From: an uncultured bacterium
GTDB taxonomy: Bacteria > Actinomycetota > Actinomycetes > S36-B12
NCBI GenBank assembly: GCA_903850745.1
Contig: CAINMH010000129.1
Location: 1 to 55,175 of the forward strand
Reading direction: 5' to 3'
Length of the DNA stretch: 55,175 nt
Under the pieces are notes generated by a model. The model did no database searches. It saw only the letters and a program-made list of their open reading frames with translations, and was not told the origin of the DNA. Within the stretch, counting starts at the first letter, position 1, and every line of letters begins with the position of its first letter. A program made the translations under genes and the position numbers. Below, piece by piece: positions 46,040-55,175 of this stretch.

Positions 46040-46208
46040 GAGAAGGAATGGGCCAATCGTAGGAAAATAGCCCCAGTCCTTTGTTCCAACCCTTGAACTT
46101 AGGCCAAGGTGCGAAACAGCGTGTCTCTACTCGGTCTGAGAGAAACGCAGGCCAAGGGCGCCTTGAAGAATACGCCACCCCTAGCCGGGAGGAGAAACTC
46201 GGGTCCGG

Positions 46209-47234
46209 CTACTCCTTGGCGAGATTGACCGTCGCCGGCGCGCGAGCCGCCTTCCGGCGACCCATAATCGCCAGCAGAACCCCCACGATCAGCAAGATGA
46301 GCCCGACGATCAACCCGGCGATCGGCACCACGGTGTTCAACAACCCCAGCTGCGCGACCTGCGGCCTGACCACGTCTACGGTCGCCTGCACGTCTTCTGG
46401 AGTACTGGTGATCGTTGCCTGGATAAGGGTCACCTGATCGGTCCCGTCCGGCCCACGCAGGGTCTGCAACTGTTCGGCACTGCCGAGGAGGATGGCACCC
46501 GTAATCGGCTCGACCTGAAGCGTGAGGCGGAGGGAGTAGAAGCGCGGAGCTGAGTAGGCGGGGTCCGGGGAGCCGACCAGTGCGCCCGGCACCTGCAATA
46601 CCCCGGTCTGAGTCGGCTCAACGGTGCCCACGAACTTGTAGGTGGCTACTCCGTCGATCGTGTCTGGGCCGGTGTAGGCCATGTTGATCGTCTTTTTGGT
46701 GGACGAGTCGAAATATGGGTAGTCCTGGGCCTGAGTAAACATCGGGAACTTCAACGGAGATATCCCCGAAAAAGTGACCTCATCACCATCTACATTGCCA
46801 CCGCAGCAGTTGACGAGTTCTGATGTCACACGATTGAAGGCGTAGCGCTCTGTTGAGGCGGTCACAATGACGCCCTGGTTGTCTTCGACGCGGGAGAACG
46901 AGTCCCAGATTGCGACGTCACCCGATTTGGCGTCGGGAGTCTGGGAGCCAGCCACATCGCCCTTGGTGTAGCGCGTGACCATGAGCGGAACATCGGTGCG
47001 CTCTTTGAGGGTCGCAGGGTCGAAGAGTTTGACGGCCACCCCAGCCTGATGGGTGATCGAGACTCCGCCGTCGCTTTGTCCAGGCGACAGTGGCGCCTTT
47101 GCGAGAGCCGGGACGGCATAAAACTTCAGCATGCCCGCAAGAACGATCAAGAGAGCGCCCAGCCCGACACAGATAATCGAGAAGACCTTAGCCATCTTCG
47201 CACCGCCTCCTAGACGACTTTTCGCCTTGAGCAT
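46209..47234 (-). CDS. DUF3068 domain-containing (PorA family-like) protein; start may be at 47195
   Basis: N-terminal TM, extracytoplasmic domain, C-terminal TM + RRKAARAP; matches DUF3068 layout as recalled. Confidence 0.8.
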   Translation of the reverse strand: MLKAKSRLGGGAKMAKVFSIICVGLGALLIVLAGMLKFYAVPALAKAPLSPGQSDGGVSITHQAGVAVKLFDPATLKERTDVPLMVTRYTKGDVAGSQTPDAKSGDVAIWDSFSRVEDNQGVIVTASTERYAFNRVTSELVNCCGGNVDGDEVTFSGISPLKFPMFTQAQDYPYFDSSTKKTINMAYTGPDTIDGVATYKFVGTVEPTQTGVLQVPGALVGSPDPAYSAPRFYSLRLTLQVEPITGAILLGSAEQLQTLRGPDGTDQVTLIQATITSTPEDVQATVDVVRPQVAQLGLLNTVVPIAGLIVGLILLIVGVLLAIMGRRKAARAPATVNLAKE

Positions 47235-47305
47235 GGACGCTAGACCATCGGACGTCCATCTGCACGTAGGTTCGCCCTAGCAACTACGAGGCGAAGGGAG
47301 CGTTC

Positions 47306-48481
47306 GTGACAGATCACGGCCGTTTCCCCCTACTCGATGGCTATCGGGCCTTAGCAGTCATTCTGGTGGTGACAACACACGTCGGCTTCTTCAGCGGTGT
47401 CTTACTGATCCCTGTGGCAGGTCCGATCATCGCCCGAATGGATTTCGGCGTGACCCTGTTCTTCCTCCTCTCCGGATTCCTGCTCTACCGGCCGTGGGCA
47501 TTGGCTGCCATGACGGGGGTCCGATTCCCCGGCATTCGCATCTACGCGCTTCGCAGAGGTGGGCGGATTCTGCCTGCCTACTGGGTGATGGCGGCCGTGG
47601 TGCTCATTGCCCTTCCGTTTCTGCTTCCAATCGCTCGAGCGGACTGGACGGACTGGGCCAAGTACCTCGGTCTCGTACACATTTACAGCCCGGATCTGCC
47701 ACTGGCTGGGTTGGGTCAGATCTGGAGTCTTGCCACTGAGCTCGCTTTCTACGCAGCACTCCCCCTCATTGCGTGGGTTGCCGGACGCATCGGGCGTGGT
47801 GATCCTAGGCGCAGCTCGCGAAGGCAATTGACCGTGCTCGCGTGCTGCGCCGGGATTGCCGTGGGCTTCAATCTTCTCACTGCCGCGACCTTTTCCGACG
47901 ATCTCCCAGAGGCCGCGACATGGCTTCCCGCCCACTTGGACTGGTTTGCTGCCGGTATGGCTTTGGCAGTCGTCCACAGCAGGCTGGGGCTGACCACTCC
48001 ACCTCGCTGGATGACCGTGGTGCGACGTCTGGCCCAAGACACACCCACCTGCTTGGTCATCGCGATTGCGTTGTTTGTGCTTTCTTCGACCCCCATTGCC
48101 GGTCCGGCGGCCTACGAGGCATCACATACCCCACAGTCGCTTCTGATTAAGAACGGGCTTTACCTCGCCATTGCAGTGGCGTTGTTGCTCCCCGGATTCC
48201 TCGGCGGTGCACAGGCCTATCAATCACTATGGGGTCGAGCGCTTACGCACCCCGTGGTTGTCTATGTGGGCGCAGTGTCCTACGGCATCTTCCTGTGGCA
48301 TATGGCGGTGCTGACCGTGCTGGCTGACGCATTGGGATGGGGAACGCACTGGGGCACATTTTTTGGGCTGTGGGCTGGCACCGCGATCATCAGCGTGGCC
48401 ATAGCAACGGTGTCATGGTTTTGGCTTGAACGGCCGGTGCAAAAGTTCACTCATCGCTGGCGTCCACACAGCAGCCGATAG
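47306..48481 (+). CDS. Acyltransferase family 3 (OafA/YrhL-like) membrane protein
   Basis: FPLLDGYRALAVILVVTTHVGFFSG, FFLLSGFLLYRPWALA, YGIFLWHMAVL, WFWLERPVQKF. Confidence 0.94.
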   Translation: MTDHGRFPLLDGYRALAVILVVTTHVGFFSGVLLIPVAGPIIARMDFGVTLFFLLSGFLLYRPWALAAMTGVRFPGIRIYALRRGGRILPAYWVMAAVVLIALPFLLPIARADWTDWAKYLGLVHIYSPDLPLAGLGQIWSLATELAFYAALPLIAWVAGRIGRGDPRRSSRRQLTVLACCAGIAVGFNLLTAATFSDDLPEAATWLPAHLDWFAAGMALAVVHSRLGLTTPPRWMTVVRRLAQDTPTCLVIAIALFVLSSTPIAGPAAYEASHTPQSLLIKNGLYLAIAVALLLPGFLGGAQAYQSLWGRALTHPVVVYVGAVSYGIFLWHMAVLTVLADALGWGTHWGTFFGLWAGTAIISVAIATVSWFWLERPVQKFTHRWRPHSSR

Positions 48482-51400
48482 GGCGCAGATAGCCCCGCAC
48501 GTGGCAAGTGTGCCCCAGCCCTGCCAGGTAGCTGTTCCTGCGATGACGACACCGAGCCCGATCACGGCTGCCTGCACTCGGGCACGCCACGTGGGTGGAC
48601 TCGAAGAAACAAAAACCAAGACGAATAACGCCGCGAGGCACATCCACACTCCCCCCACCAACAGTGCGGTGGTCGACAGCATGACGGGAAGAGCCAACAC
48701 CGGATTCGCTGCGCGGCTCATTTCCGGCGACATGTGCATGCGGGCGGGCAGGGCGGCAAGCACAATCAGCACTAGCACTGCGACGACACCAGCGAAGAGG
48801 CCCCACTCAAACGCCACTTGAGGAGTGAAACTCAGGGTTACTGCGCCGGCTACTCCCGCGGGAAGAAGCCACGCTTGTCGCCAACCGTCAACCTGAACGG
48901 GAGTGAGGACGACATCACCGGCGCGAGCTTCCCAGCCACGATTGAAGTTTTCTGAAGTCTCGAGCATCTGCGGGCCCGACCTCTCCAACACTTCGACAAC
49001 GCGAGAGGTCGAACCCCACTCGAGAATCGTGGGTGAAATTGGGTCTGCGACCAGTGGAGGACCCGAAACAGGAGCGACAGAGATGCGCGTAGGTGTGAAG
49101 ACCTCGGAAGGCACGGCATCAATCGTGTGACTGCCCGCCGACAAGGCGACAGTGGACATCCCGCAGATCAACACAGTGGCTTCTTCATTGGCCACGATTT
49201 CGCCGGCCGTGGCAGACACCGCCGTGGGATAGAGCACTCCATCGATAACGAGGTCGGGGCCAAAACCACAGGAAAACGCGACTTGACTCGCGGAAATGTC
49301 GACATTAGGTGCGTCACCAAGAATCCTCACCTCTGAAATGCCTACGGGAACAGGCATACCAACGCCCGATAGGTCTGTGCTTCTGAGAGCAGTGGAATTC
49401 TCCACGCGGATTTCGATTTCATCTGCGGTTACCGGAACAAAACTGACTGTGCCATCAGCGCCGATGGCCGAGGTAGTAGTACGACCCCCCGCTGTGACGG
49501 TCACGGTCAACGGACGAGACACCACCGCATTCGGGCTGACAGCAATACGGAGGCCTGAGATTCGCCGCGGGCTAGGCAATGTGAGGATCAACGTGGGATG
49601 CGCATCGCTTGCGGACGCAATCCACGCAGTGGCTGCATCACCATCTACCGCTGCCTCGGGGCGGGCCGCTGGATCGATAACCAACACCGAGTCTGACCTA
49701 GCCGAAACGCTGCCTTGAGGGAAAGCATCGTTCAGTTCGGCTCCCCCCAGCCAGCGTCCACTCATCGTGATGCGTGCATCCATTGGCACGCCCACATTGA
49801 ACGTCCGATGAATACCTAGGTCTTCACTCTGCGCGCGTAATGCATCCGCGCACACATAGACACGCGAAACCAGTGTGCAACCTGGCCGCGCACCTCTCGC
49901 GGTGGAGAACACCGCCGGTCCGCCACTCATTTCGCCAGACGTCACCAATGTTCGCTGCACATGTGCGTCGGGAATCGCGATGTCGCTGATTCCGAACTGC
50001 CCGACTACTCCATCTCTCACGCCCGTTAACGTCACGCGAAGACTCCGTGTCACACCCGGCACGGAGAAAGTCTGAGCCTCGTCAGTATTCGAGACATCGA
50101 AGGGGAAAACGCCTGCGTCCGTGGTGAGGGCGATCGACTGCGCAATGGGACCGTCGTCACGTGCCGGCCACGCGATGCGAACCGAACTCAGGTCGACATC
50201 GCCCTCAAAATCAATATGCCACCACTGCCCAATTTGAGCTGGCTCACCAGCCATCCATGACGTCGCGGGATCAGCGTCAACCGCTGCATACGGGGCACGA
50301 TCAGGAAATGCGCCTCCCCAATTCTCCGGCGATGAAGCGCTACTCGACGCTGAAACCTGTCCACCAGAATATGTCGCCCATGTCTGAGCCTGACTGCCTT
50401 TCGCTGGCAGGTAGTCAGTCACGCGTGCGGAGGTCACGTAGGTGTCGCCCGTAGCAAGAGTCTCACTGCGGTTATGGCGGGTTCTTCCGAAAGACACCTC
50501 TTGATTGCGAAAGCCGTCGGTTACGCCATGCACGACAGTGAGATTCGGGGGCAATTGATCACCCAACATCACGATCGGCTGATTGTCGGCAACATTGGCA
50601 TCGATCAAGTCCAATACTGACTCACCTGCGCCAGACACGGAGAGCACGGTGCTGGCGTCGCGCAACGTGACTCGCGGATCTAGATCAGCACCAGCGACAC
50701 TCCAGATCTCGATCGCGCGAGCGGCTTGATCTAGGCCACTAGTGGCGACCCTGCCGTTTGCACGGTAGGGAGTCAGCCTGGGGCCGAAGGAAGCGACCAA
50801 CGTGAAACCGCCAGATGCGACTAGAGAGTTTCGAATGAACACACTGGGCGGCGCGCCACTTCGTTGTGCATCAAGATCATGTCGCACCAACACATGTGTC
50901 ACTCCGGCACGCGACAGCGATGCGGCCAGGCCCGGTGATCCAAGACCGTCCTCCAAACGAGACTGGACCGCGTCGAGCCACCGGATGGTGCCAGCATTAG
51001 CCAATGGCACCGCATCGCGGACCGCCCACGGACTTCTGGAGAGAGCCTGCATCGGCTCGTCTTGTGATCTGCCCCAGATGTAAGTGCCAAATGAAGCTCC
51101 CGGGACCACCAGTGTGCGGCCGTTGGGCTGGGTTGTGTCCAGCCAACTTGCTGCTTCACTCCAATAACTAGGCACCTCAGAATAGGTTCGATCACGTGTG
51201 ATGCCACCCGTCAGAACTGGCCACGCGATTATTCCAATGAGCACTGCACAAGCGGTAACGCATGCTCTGCGGCCAACCCTGATGCGCAATGACGTTGTTG
51301 CGGCAACCGCAAATCCAATTCCGATGGCCAGTGGAAGCCGAAGGACCACATCGAATTTATGGGTGTTGCGAAGCGGCGCCAAAATACCGTCTAGCCACGC

Positions 51401-52441
51401 TTGCACGCTTTGGGCGCCTACACCAGTAAAGAACTCACCTACATGCCCCAATGACACGAGGGCGAACCCGATGACTACACCACCAAGAAGGAAAACCCGC
51501 ACATGTGGTGCTCGCGTGATTCCGAATAGCCCTACACCGGCAAGCAGAGCCGCAGCAAGGATCGATATTCCAGACTGCGCGACCCACCATCCTGCGGGCC
51601 ACGAGGGTCCGCCGCCGTCAGCAACGTAGGCGACCCATTGATCCACTCCAGCAAGAACTCGCGCTGGATCGGTGACCATCGTGGTGACGAATGCAGATTC
51701 AATCCAGTCGAGAAATGGCGGCGAGTAACGACCCAAGATTGTGAGCGGAATCAGCCACCACAGTGAAGCCAGCACCACCGCACCTAGCCACCACGCACTG
51801 AGTACTCGTACCCGCTTATCCCGAAAATGCGTGATGAGCCACCACATCGGCAGGGGAAGAATTGCGACAACGGCTACGGCGTTGATCCCGCCAGCGAACA
51901 GCACAGCAATGCCCGACAGTGCCGCCCACCTTCTCGGTGAACCTTTCGTAGTTGCGTGGATCAACGGAATGAGCACCCATGGTGCGACAGCAAACGGCAG
52001 TACCTCGGCAGAAATCGGGCCAAGTTCTGTCACCATGCGTGGGGCAAGTGCATAGGCAAGACCGGCAAGCACGCGAGCAACGGGTGATTTCACGCCAAGG
52101 AGCCCAGACAGCACATACACGCCGAGGAATGCGGTCACCAGCAGCACGGACCACCACGTGCGTTGTATTGCCCAGTCAGGGATGCCGAGACTGTCACCCA
52201 CAGCAAAGAAGGGGCCCATCGGGAATAGGTACCCGTATGCCTGATTTTGAAGTTGGCCAAAGAATCCCAGCGGTTCCCACATCGACAGCGACCGACCAAG
52301 AAACGCCCACGGGTCCGCGGTGAGATCGATCTTCGTGTCTGCCGCGATGCGACCTGGGTCGGACAAAAACGGGAGGACGGCCAGCACGACGCATACGGCT
52401 GCGACCCGAAAGCGGCGAACTAGTGACTCGTCCGTTGTCAT
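48413..52441 (-). CDS. Alpha-(1->3)-arabinofuranosyltransferase family protein (AftD/DUF3367-like)
   Basis: 1342 aa, multi-TM GT-C-like N-terminus, two discoidin/CBM-like regions (AAVDADPATSWMAGEPAQIGQWWHIDFEGDVDLSSVRI; AAVDGDAATAWIASASDAHPTLILTLPSPRRISGLRI), C-terminal TMs. Confidence 0.88.
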   Translation of the reverse strand: MTTDESLVRRFRVAAVCVVLAVLPFLSDPGRIAADTKIDLTADPWAFLGRSLSMWEPLGFFGQLQNQAYGYLFPMGPFFAVGDSLGIPDWAIQRTWWSVLLVTAFLGVYVLSGLLGVKSPVARVLAGLAYALAPRMVTELGPISAEVLPFAVAPWVLIPLIHATTKGSPRRWAALSGIAVLFAGGINAVAVVAILPLPMWWLITHFRDKRVRVLSAWWLGAVVLASLWWLIPLTILGRYSPPFLDWIESAFVTTMVTDPARVLAGVDQWVAYVADGGGPSWPAGWWVAQSGISILAAALLAGVGLFGITRAPHVRVFLLGGVVIGFALVSLGHVGEFFTGVGAQSVQAWLDGILAPLRNTHKFDVVLRLPLAIGIGFAVAATTSLRIRVGRRACVTACAVLIGIIAWPVLTGGITRDRTYSEVPSYWSEAASWLDTTQPNGRTLVVPGASFGTYIWGRSQDEPMQALSRSPWAVRDAVPLANAGTIRWLDAVQSRLEDGLGSPGLAASLSRAGVTHVLVRHDLDAQRSGAPPSVFIRNSLVASGGFTLVASFGPRLTPYRANGRVATSGLDQAARAIEIWSVAGADLDPRVTLRDASTVLSVSGAGESVLDLIDANVADNQPIVMLGDQLPPNLTVVHGVTDGFRNQEVSFGRTRHNRSETLATGDTYVTSARVTDYLPAKGSQAQTWATYSGGQVSASSSASSPENWGGAFPDRAPYAAVDADPATSWMAGEPAQIGQWWHIDFEGDVDLSSVRIAWPARDDGPIAQSIALTTDAGVFPFDVSNTDEAQTFSVPGVTRSLRVTLTGVRDGVVGQFGISDIAIPDAHVQRTLVTSGEMSGGPAVFSTARGARPGCTLVSRVYVCADALRAQSEDLGIHRTFNVGVPMDARITMSGRWLGGAELNDAFPQGSVSARSDSVLVIDPAARPEAAVDGDAATAWIASASDAHPTLILTLPSPRRISGLRIAVSPNAVVSRPLTVTVTAGGRTTTSAIGADGTVSFVPVTADEIEIRVENSTALRSTDLSGVGMPVPVGISEVRILGDAPNVDISASQVAFSCGFGPDLVIDGVLYPTAVSATAGEIVANEEATVLICGMSTVALSAGSHTIDAVPSEVFTPTRISVAPVSGPPLVADPISPTILEWGSTSRVVEVLERSGPQMLETSENFNRGWEARAGDVVLTPVQVDGWRQAWLLPAGVAGAVTLSFTPQVAFEWGLFAGVVAVLVLIVLAALPARMHMSPEMSRAANPVLALPVMLSTTALLVGGVWMCLAALFVLVFVSSSPPTWRARVQAAVIGLGVVIAGTATWQGWGTLATCGAICALSAAVWTPAMSELLHRPFKPKP

Positions 52442-53166
52442 GCATCCGACTTACGAAGTACAAGGACGAGATTCCACGTGAGCACTTCTCGCAGGTAAGG
52501 AACACGCTCCAGAGGCGTTGCCCAAGACGGTAGATAGCGCGGGAACGCTGCGACCAATTCGGCCCCCTCACAACCGCGGGCCCAATTCAATCCCGCTGCA
52601 GCAGTGACGGGGAAAAGTGACTGACCGAAATGATTCTTCGGTGGGTGCCCGTGCTTTCGCAGATACCTTCGCGCCGCTCGATCGCCACCGAGATAGTGGA
52701 ATGGCGATGTCTCGTGTCCGCCCCATGGACCCCACCACAGAGTGTAGGAAACAAAAATGATTCCGCCGGGGCGAGTTACTCGCACCATCTCGTTGGCCAA
52801 TTGCCACGGTTGGGAGACATGCTCCAACACATTGGAGGAATATGCGATGTCCATCGTGGCGTCGCCAAATGGCAGACCAAGCCCGGAGCCCTGCACCGTC
52901 CGCGGGCCAGGCTGACGACCATGCAGTCTCATTTCACCTGCATCCGCGTCTAACGCGAAGTAGGTCGCCCCTGCACCTTCGAACGCGTCGGAGAAATATC
53001 CTGGGCCTCCTCCCACATCGAGCAACCGGGCACCTGCTAGTCGGTGCCATTGGTCTACCTGCCACGCGGAGTCAGCAGCTAAGAGCCGATAGAACCCATC
53101 CGGGTCGCTCTGCTCGCGTAAAAACCCGCGGAACAACCGCCACGAGCGAGACAGGGTGTCCGACAC
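52438..53166 (-). CDS. Class I SAM-dependent methyltransferase
   Basis: ARLLDVGGGPGYFSDAFEGAGATYFALDAD, DIAYSSNVLEHVSQPWQLANEMVRVTRPGGI. Confidence 0.93.
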   Translation of the reverse strand: MSDTLSRSWRLFRGFLREQSDPDGFYRLLAADSAWQVDQWHRLAGARLLDVGGGPGYFSDAFEGAGATYFALDADAGEMRLHGRQPGPRTVQGSGLGLPFGDATMDIAYSSNVLEHVSQPWQLANEMVRVTRPGGIIFVSYTLWWGPWGGHETSPFHYLGGDRAARRYLRKHGHPPKNHFGQSLFPVTAAAGLNWARGCEGAELVAAFPRYLPSWATPLERVPYLREVLTWNLVLVLRKSDA

Positions 53167-53225
53167 GCGAGCGACGTTACCTCAGTTGATCCGACCAAGG
53201 CGGACACTCGCGGGTCGCACACTGC

Positions 53226-54383
53226 TTGACTGTGCCCGTGAACCGTCCACGCGAGATCCACCAGGCCCTCGATCCAGGGCTCCTTCGCGTGGCCTTCCTC
53301 AACTGGCGTGACACCAGCAATCCCGAGGGGGGCGGCTCGGAGGTGTTCGTCGAAACCATCGCCGAGGGGCTAGTCGCCCGCGGACATGAGGTGACTCTGG
53401 TGTGCGCGGAGCACACCGATTCACCCTCGCGGGAGATTCGGCGTGGTGTTCGTATCGTGCGCAATGGCGGCAAACTTGACGTATACCCAAGAGCCGCATG
53501 GGCATTGCGTTCTGGGAGCCTTGGGCCCCTAGACGTTGTGGTGGACGTACAAAACGGACTCCCCTTCTGCTCCGCTGTGGCTTCGAAGGTACCCACGGTT
53601 GTCCTCGTTCATCATGTCCATCGCGAGCAGTGGCCGGTGGTCTATGGACCTGCTCGGTCGAGAATCGGCTGGTGGCTTGAGTCAAAGTTTGCGCCCTATA
53701 TCTATCGCCGGAGTTCTTACGTCGCCGTCTCGCACCGCACCCGAGACGAATTGATTGATTTGGGCGTCTCAGCGGGACGGATCAGCGTTGTCCATAACGG
53801 GACCCAGCCTCCCCCTATGACACATCACGTGCAATCGCCTCACCCGCACATCATCGTGCTGGGCCGCTTGGTTCCGCACAAGCGAGTAGAGCATGTGCTG
53901 GAGTCAGCACGAGTACTTCGCGAACAACATCCACATTTGCGCTTATCGATCGTGGGCGACGGTTGGTGGCGGGAAAAGCTGGAAATCGCTGCACAATCTG
54001 CAGGCGTTTCTGACATCACTACTTTCTATGGGCATGTCGATGAATCCACCAAGGACCGACTCCTGCGCGAAGCATGGGTGCTTGGTGTGCCGTCCCTCAA
54101 GGAAGGCTGGGGGCTAGTCATCATGGAAGCAGCTGCCCGGGGTGTGCCAGCAGTGGCGTATGCCGAAGCTGGCGGCGTTGTTGAGTCAATCGCGGACGGC
54201 AGAACCGGAGTGATTGCGCACGATTTCATCGACTTCACCACCGCCCTAGATCGCATCCTGAGAGAGAAGGAATTCAGGCTTTCGCTAGGTGCGGCCGCTG
54301 CGCAACGATCAGCTGAATTCACGTGGGACTCAGCGATAAAGAGTTTTGAACAAGTCTTACTAGACGCAGTGAAGCGCAGCTAG
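53226..54383 (+). CDS. Glycosyltransferase family 4 protein (start may be GTG 53232)
   Basis: GGSEVFVETIAEGLVARGHEVTLV, LGRLVPHKRVEHVLESARVL, PSLKEGWGLVIMEAAARGVPAVAYAEAGG. Confidence 0.94.
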   Translation: MTVPVNRPREIHQALDPGLLRVAFLNWRDTSNPEGGGSEVFVETIAEGLVARGHEVTLVCAEHTDSPSREIRRGVRIVRNGGKLDVYPRAAWALRSGSLGPLDVVVDVQNGLPFCSAVASKVPTVVLVHHVHREQWPVVYGPARSRIGWWLESKFAPYIYRRSSYVAVSHRTRDELIDLGVSAGRISVVHNGTQPPPMTHHVQSPHPHIIVLGRLVPHKRVEHVLESARVLREQHPHLRLSIVGDGWWREKLEIAAQSAGVSDITTFYGHVDESTKDRLLREAWVLGVPSLKEGWGLVIMEAAARGVPAVAYAEAGGVVESIADGRTGVIAHDFIDFTTALDRILREKEFRLSLGAAAAQRSAEFTWDSAIKSFEQVLLDAVKRS

Positions 54384-54386
54384 CAC

Positions 54387-54554
54387 TCAGTTGTTCCCGT
54401 AGACAACATAGGGAGCGTCAACATTCGGTGGGATGCTTGTTTGTGACGACACGAGACCAATAACAACCCCAGCACCAATTGCACCACCAACGACGAGCGC
54501 GATGATTGGCCCGATGACATAGGACCTAAGACCTGATGTGTGCGTCGTGCTCAT
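54387..54554 (-). CDS. DUF2613-like small single-TM/secreted protein (55 aa), absent from supplied ORF track
   Basis: Translation MSTTHTSGLRSYVIGPIIALVVGGAIGAGVVIGLVSSQTSIPPNVDAPYVVYGNN*; C-terminal YGN ending and location near aftD recall mycobacterial Rv0236A. Confidence 0.78.
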   Translation of the reverse strand: MSTTHTSGLRSYVIGPIIALVVGGAIGAGVVIGLVSSQTSIPPNVDAPYVVYGNN

Positions 54555-54581
54555 TGTCGCCTCCTCGCGCTTATGGGGACC

Positions 54582-55175
54582 TTAGCACCCAAAGCGGCGC
54601 TTGCGGGTCAACAACGCCACTAAGGCGCTTATGAAGACGAGCAACACCACGAGAATATCCACAACGACAATCAGGCCCAAATATGACGGTGGAGGCGGAG
54701 CCATCGCTTCGCCTAACCGGTAGAGCGAGAGTTCGTTGCCGGCCCACATCAACTCTGCACCTCGCAAGGCCGGCTTGGCGTCCGGCCCGGCAACATCGTG
54801 GGCAAGTACGGCATATTCAATTCCCATTTCTGGGGCAAAGTCGGTGAGGGCTTCACCCGCTGCCAAACGTCTGCCCACCTCTGCAGCGCGAGGGTCGTCG
54901 CCCACTACCGGTTGAACAATCCCATCGCGACCCACCAGCAGGTCGTCAGTGACCACAACGGAACGGGCCAAGAACCGAGGCATCGGGTCTAGCACTGTTC
55001 GCCGCTCGTTCCAACTGAAATTCCGGAACGCGACCCACGGTAGGGACACCACATCACTTGCTCCGGCACCTAGTTCCTCGCGCACCGACTCAAAGTCACT
55101 CGGATAGCTCACCGACGCCACCCGCCCCGAGGCGCCGAGCGCCAAGTCCGGCATTGTCGCCACCGGAATCACCAC
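54582..55175 (-). CDS. C-terminal fragment of a large membrane protein (truncated by window edge)
   Basis: ORF open to window end; C-terminal TM SYLGLIVVVDILVVLLVFISALVALLTRKRRFGC. Confidence 0.7.
   Translation of the reverse strand: MVIPVATMPDLALGASGRVASVSYPSDFESVREELGAGASDVVSLPWVAFRNFSWNERRTVLDPMPRFLARSVVVTDDLLVGRDGIVQPVVGDDPRAAEVGRRLAAGEALTDFAPEMGIEYAVLAHDVAGPDAKPALRGAELMWAGNELSLYRLGEAMAPPPPSYLGLIVVVDILVVLLVFISALVALLTRKRRFGC

Noticed and set aside
46182-46211. Rho-independent terminator after DUF3068
   Set aside because: Stem TAGCCGG/CCGGCTA exists but overlaps the stop codon, has a 16-nt loop and no T-tract; not called as a terminator.

Overview
This 55 kb window is chromosomal DNA from a compact, moderately GC-rich actinobacterium. 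The lineage is inferred from RbpA, WhiA, DUF3099, DUF3068, DUF2613, an AftD-like arabinofuranosyltransferase and an InhA/MabA-like fabG-fabI pair. I see no rRNA, tRNA, CRISPR, transposase or prophage signal. Content is mostly core and envelope genes: serB, fabG-fabI, tldD/tldE-like, SURF1/ctaA/ctaB, a sufR-B-D-Rieske-C-S-U-DUF59 operon, rbpA-secG-tpiA-pgk-gap-whiA-yvcK-rapZ-uvrC, uvrA, uvrB, coaE, rpsA, and an arabinan/glycan cluster (aftD-like, methyltransferase, GT4, DUF2613). The observations I consider most worth checking are: (1) an ABC-F gene interrupted by one in-frame TAG exactly in the inter-domain linker; (2) a lipoprotein with all five copper-ligand motifs of PHM/DBM-type monooxygenases; (3) an inverted repeat sitting on a possible leaderless sufR promoter; (4) a coaE whose P-loop requires a CTG start inside a CTGA overlap with rpsA; (5) all six convergent gene pairs having overlapping or near-abutting tails (up to 69 bp); (6) a 55-aa DUF2613-like ORF missing from the supplied ORF track. 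I did not find a clear multi-gene system that is wholly novel. The best candidate for unknown biochemistry is the copper monooxygenase locus at the start of the window.
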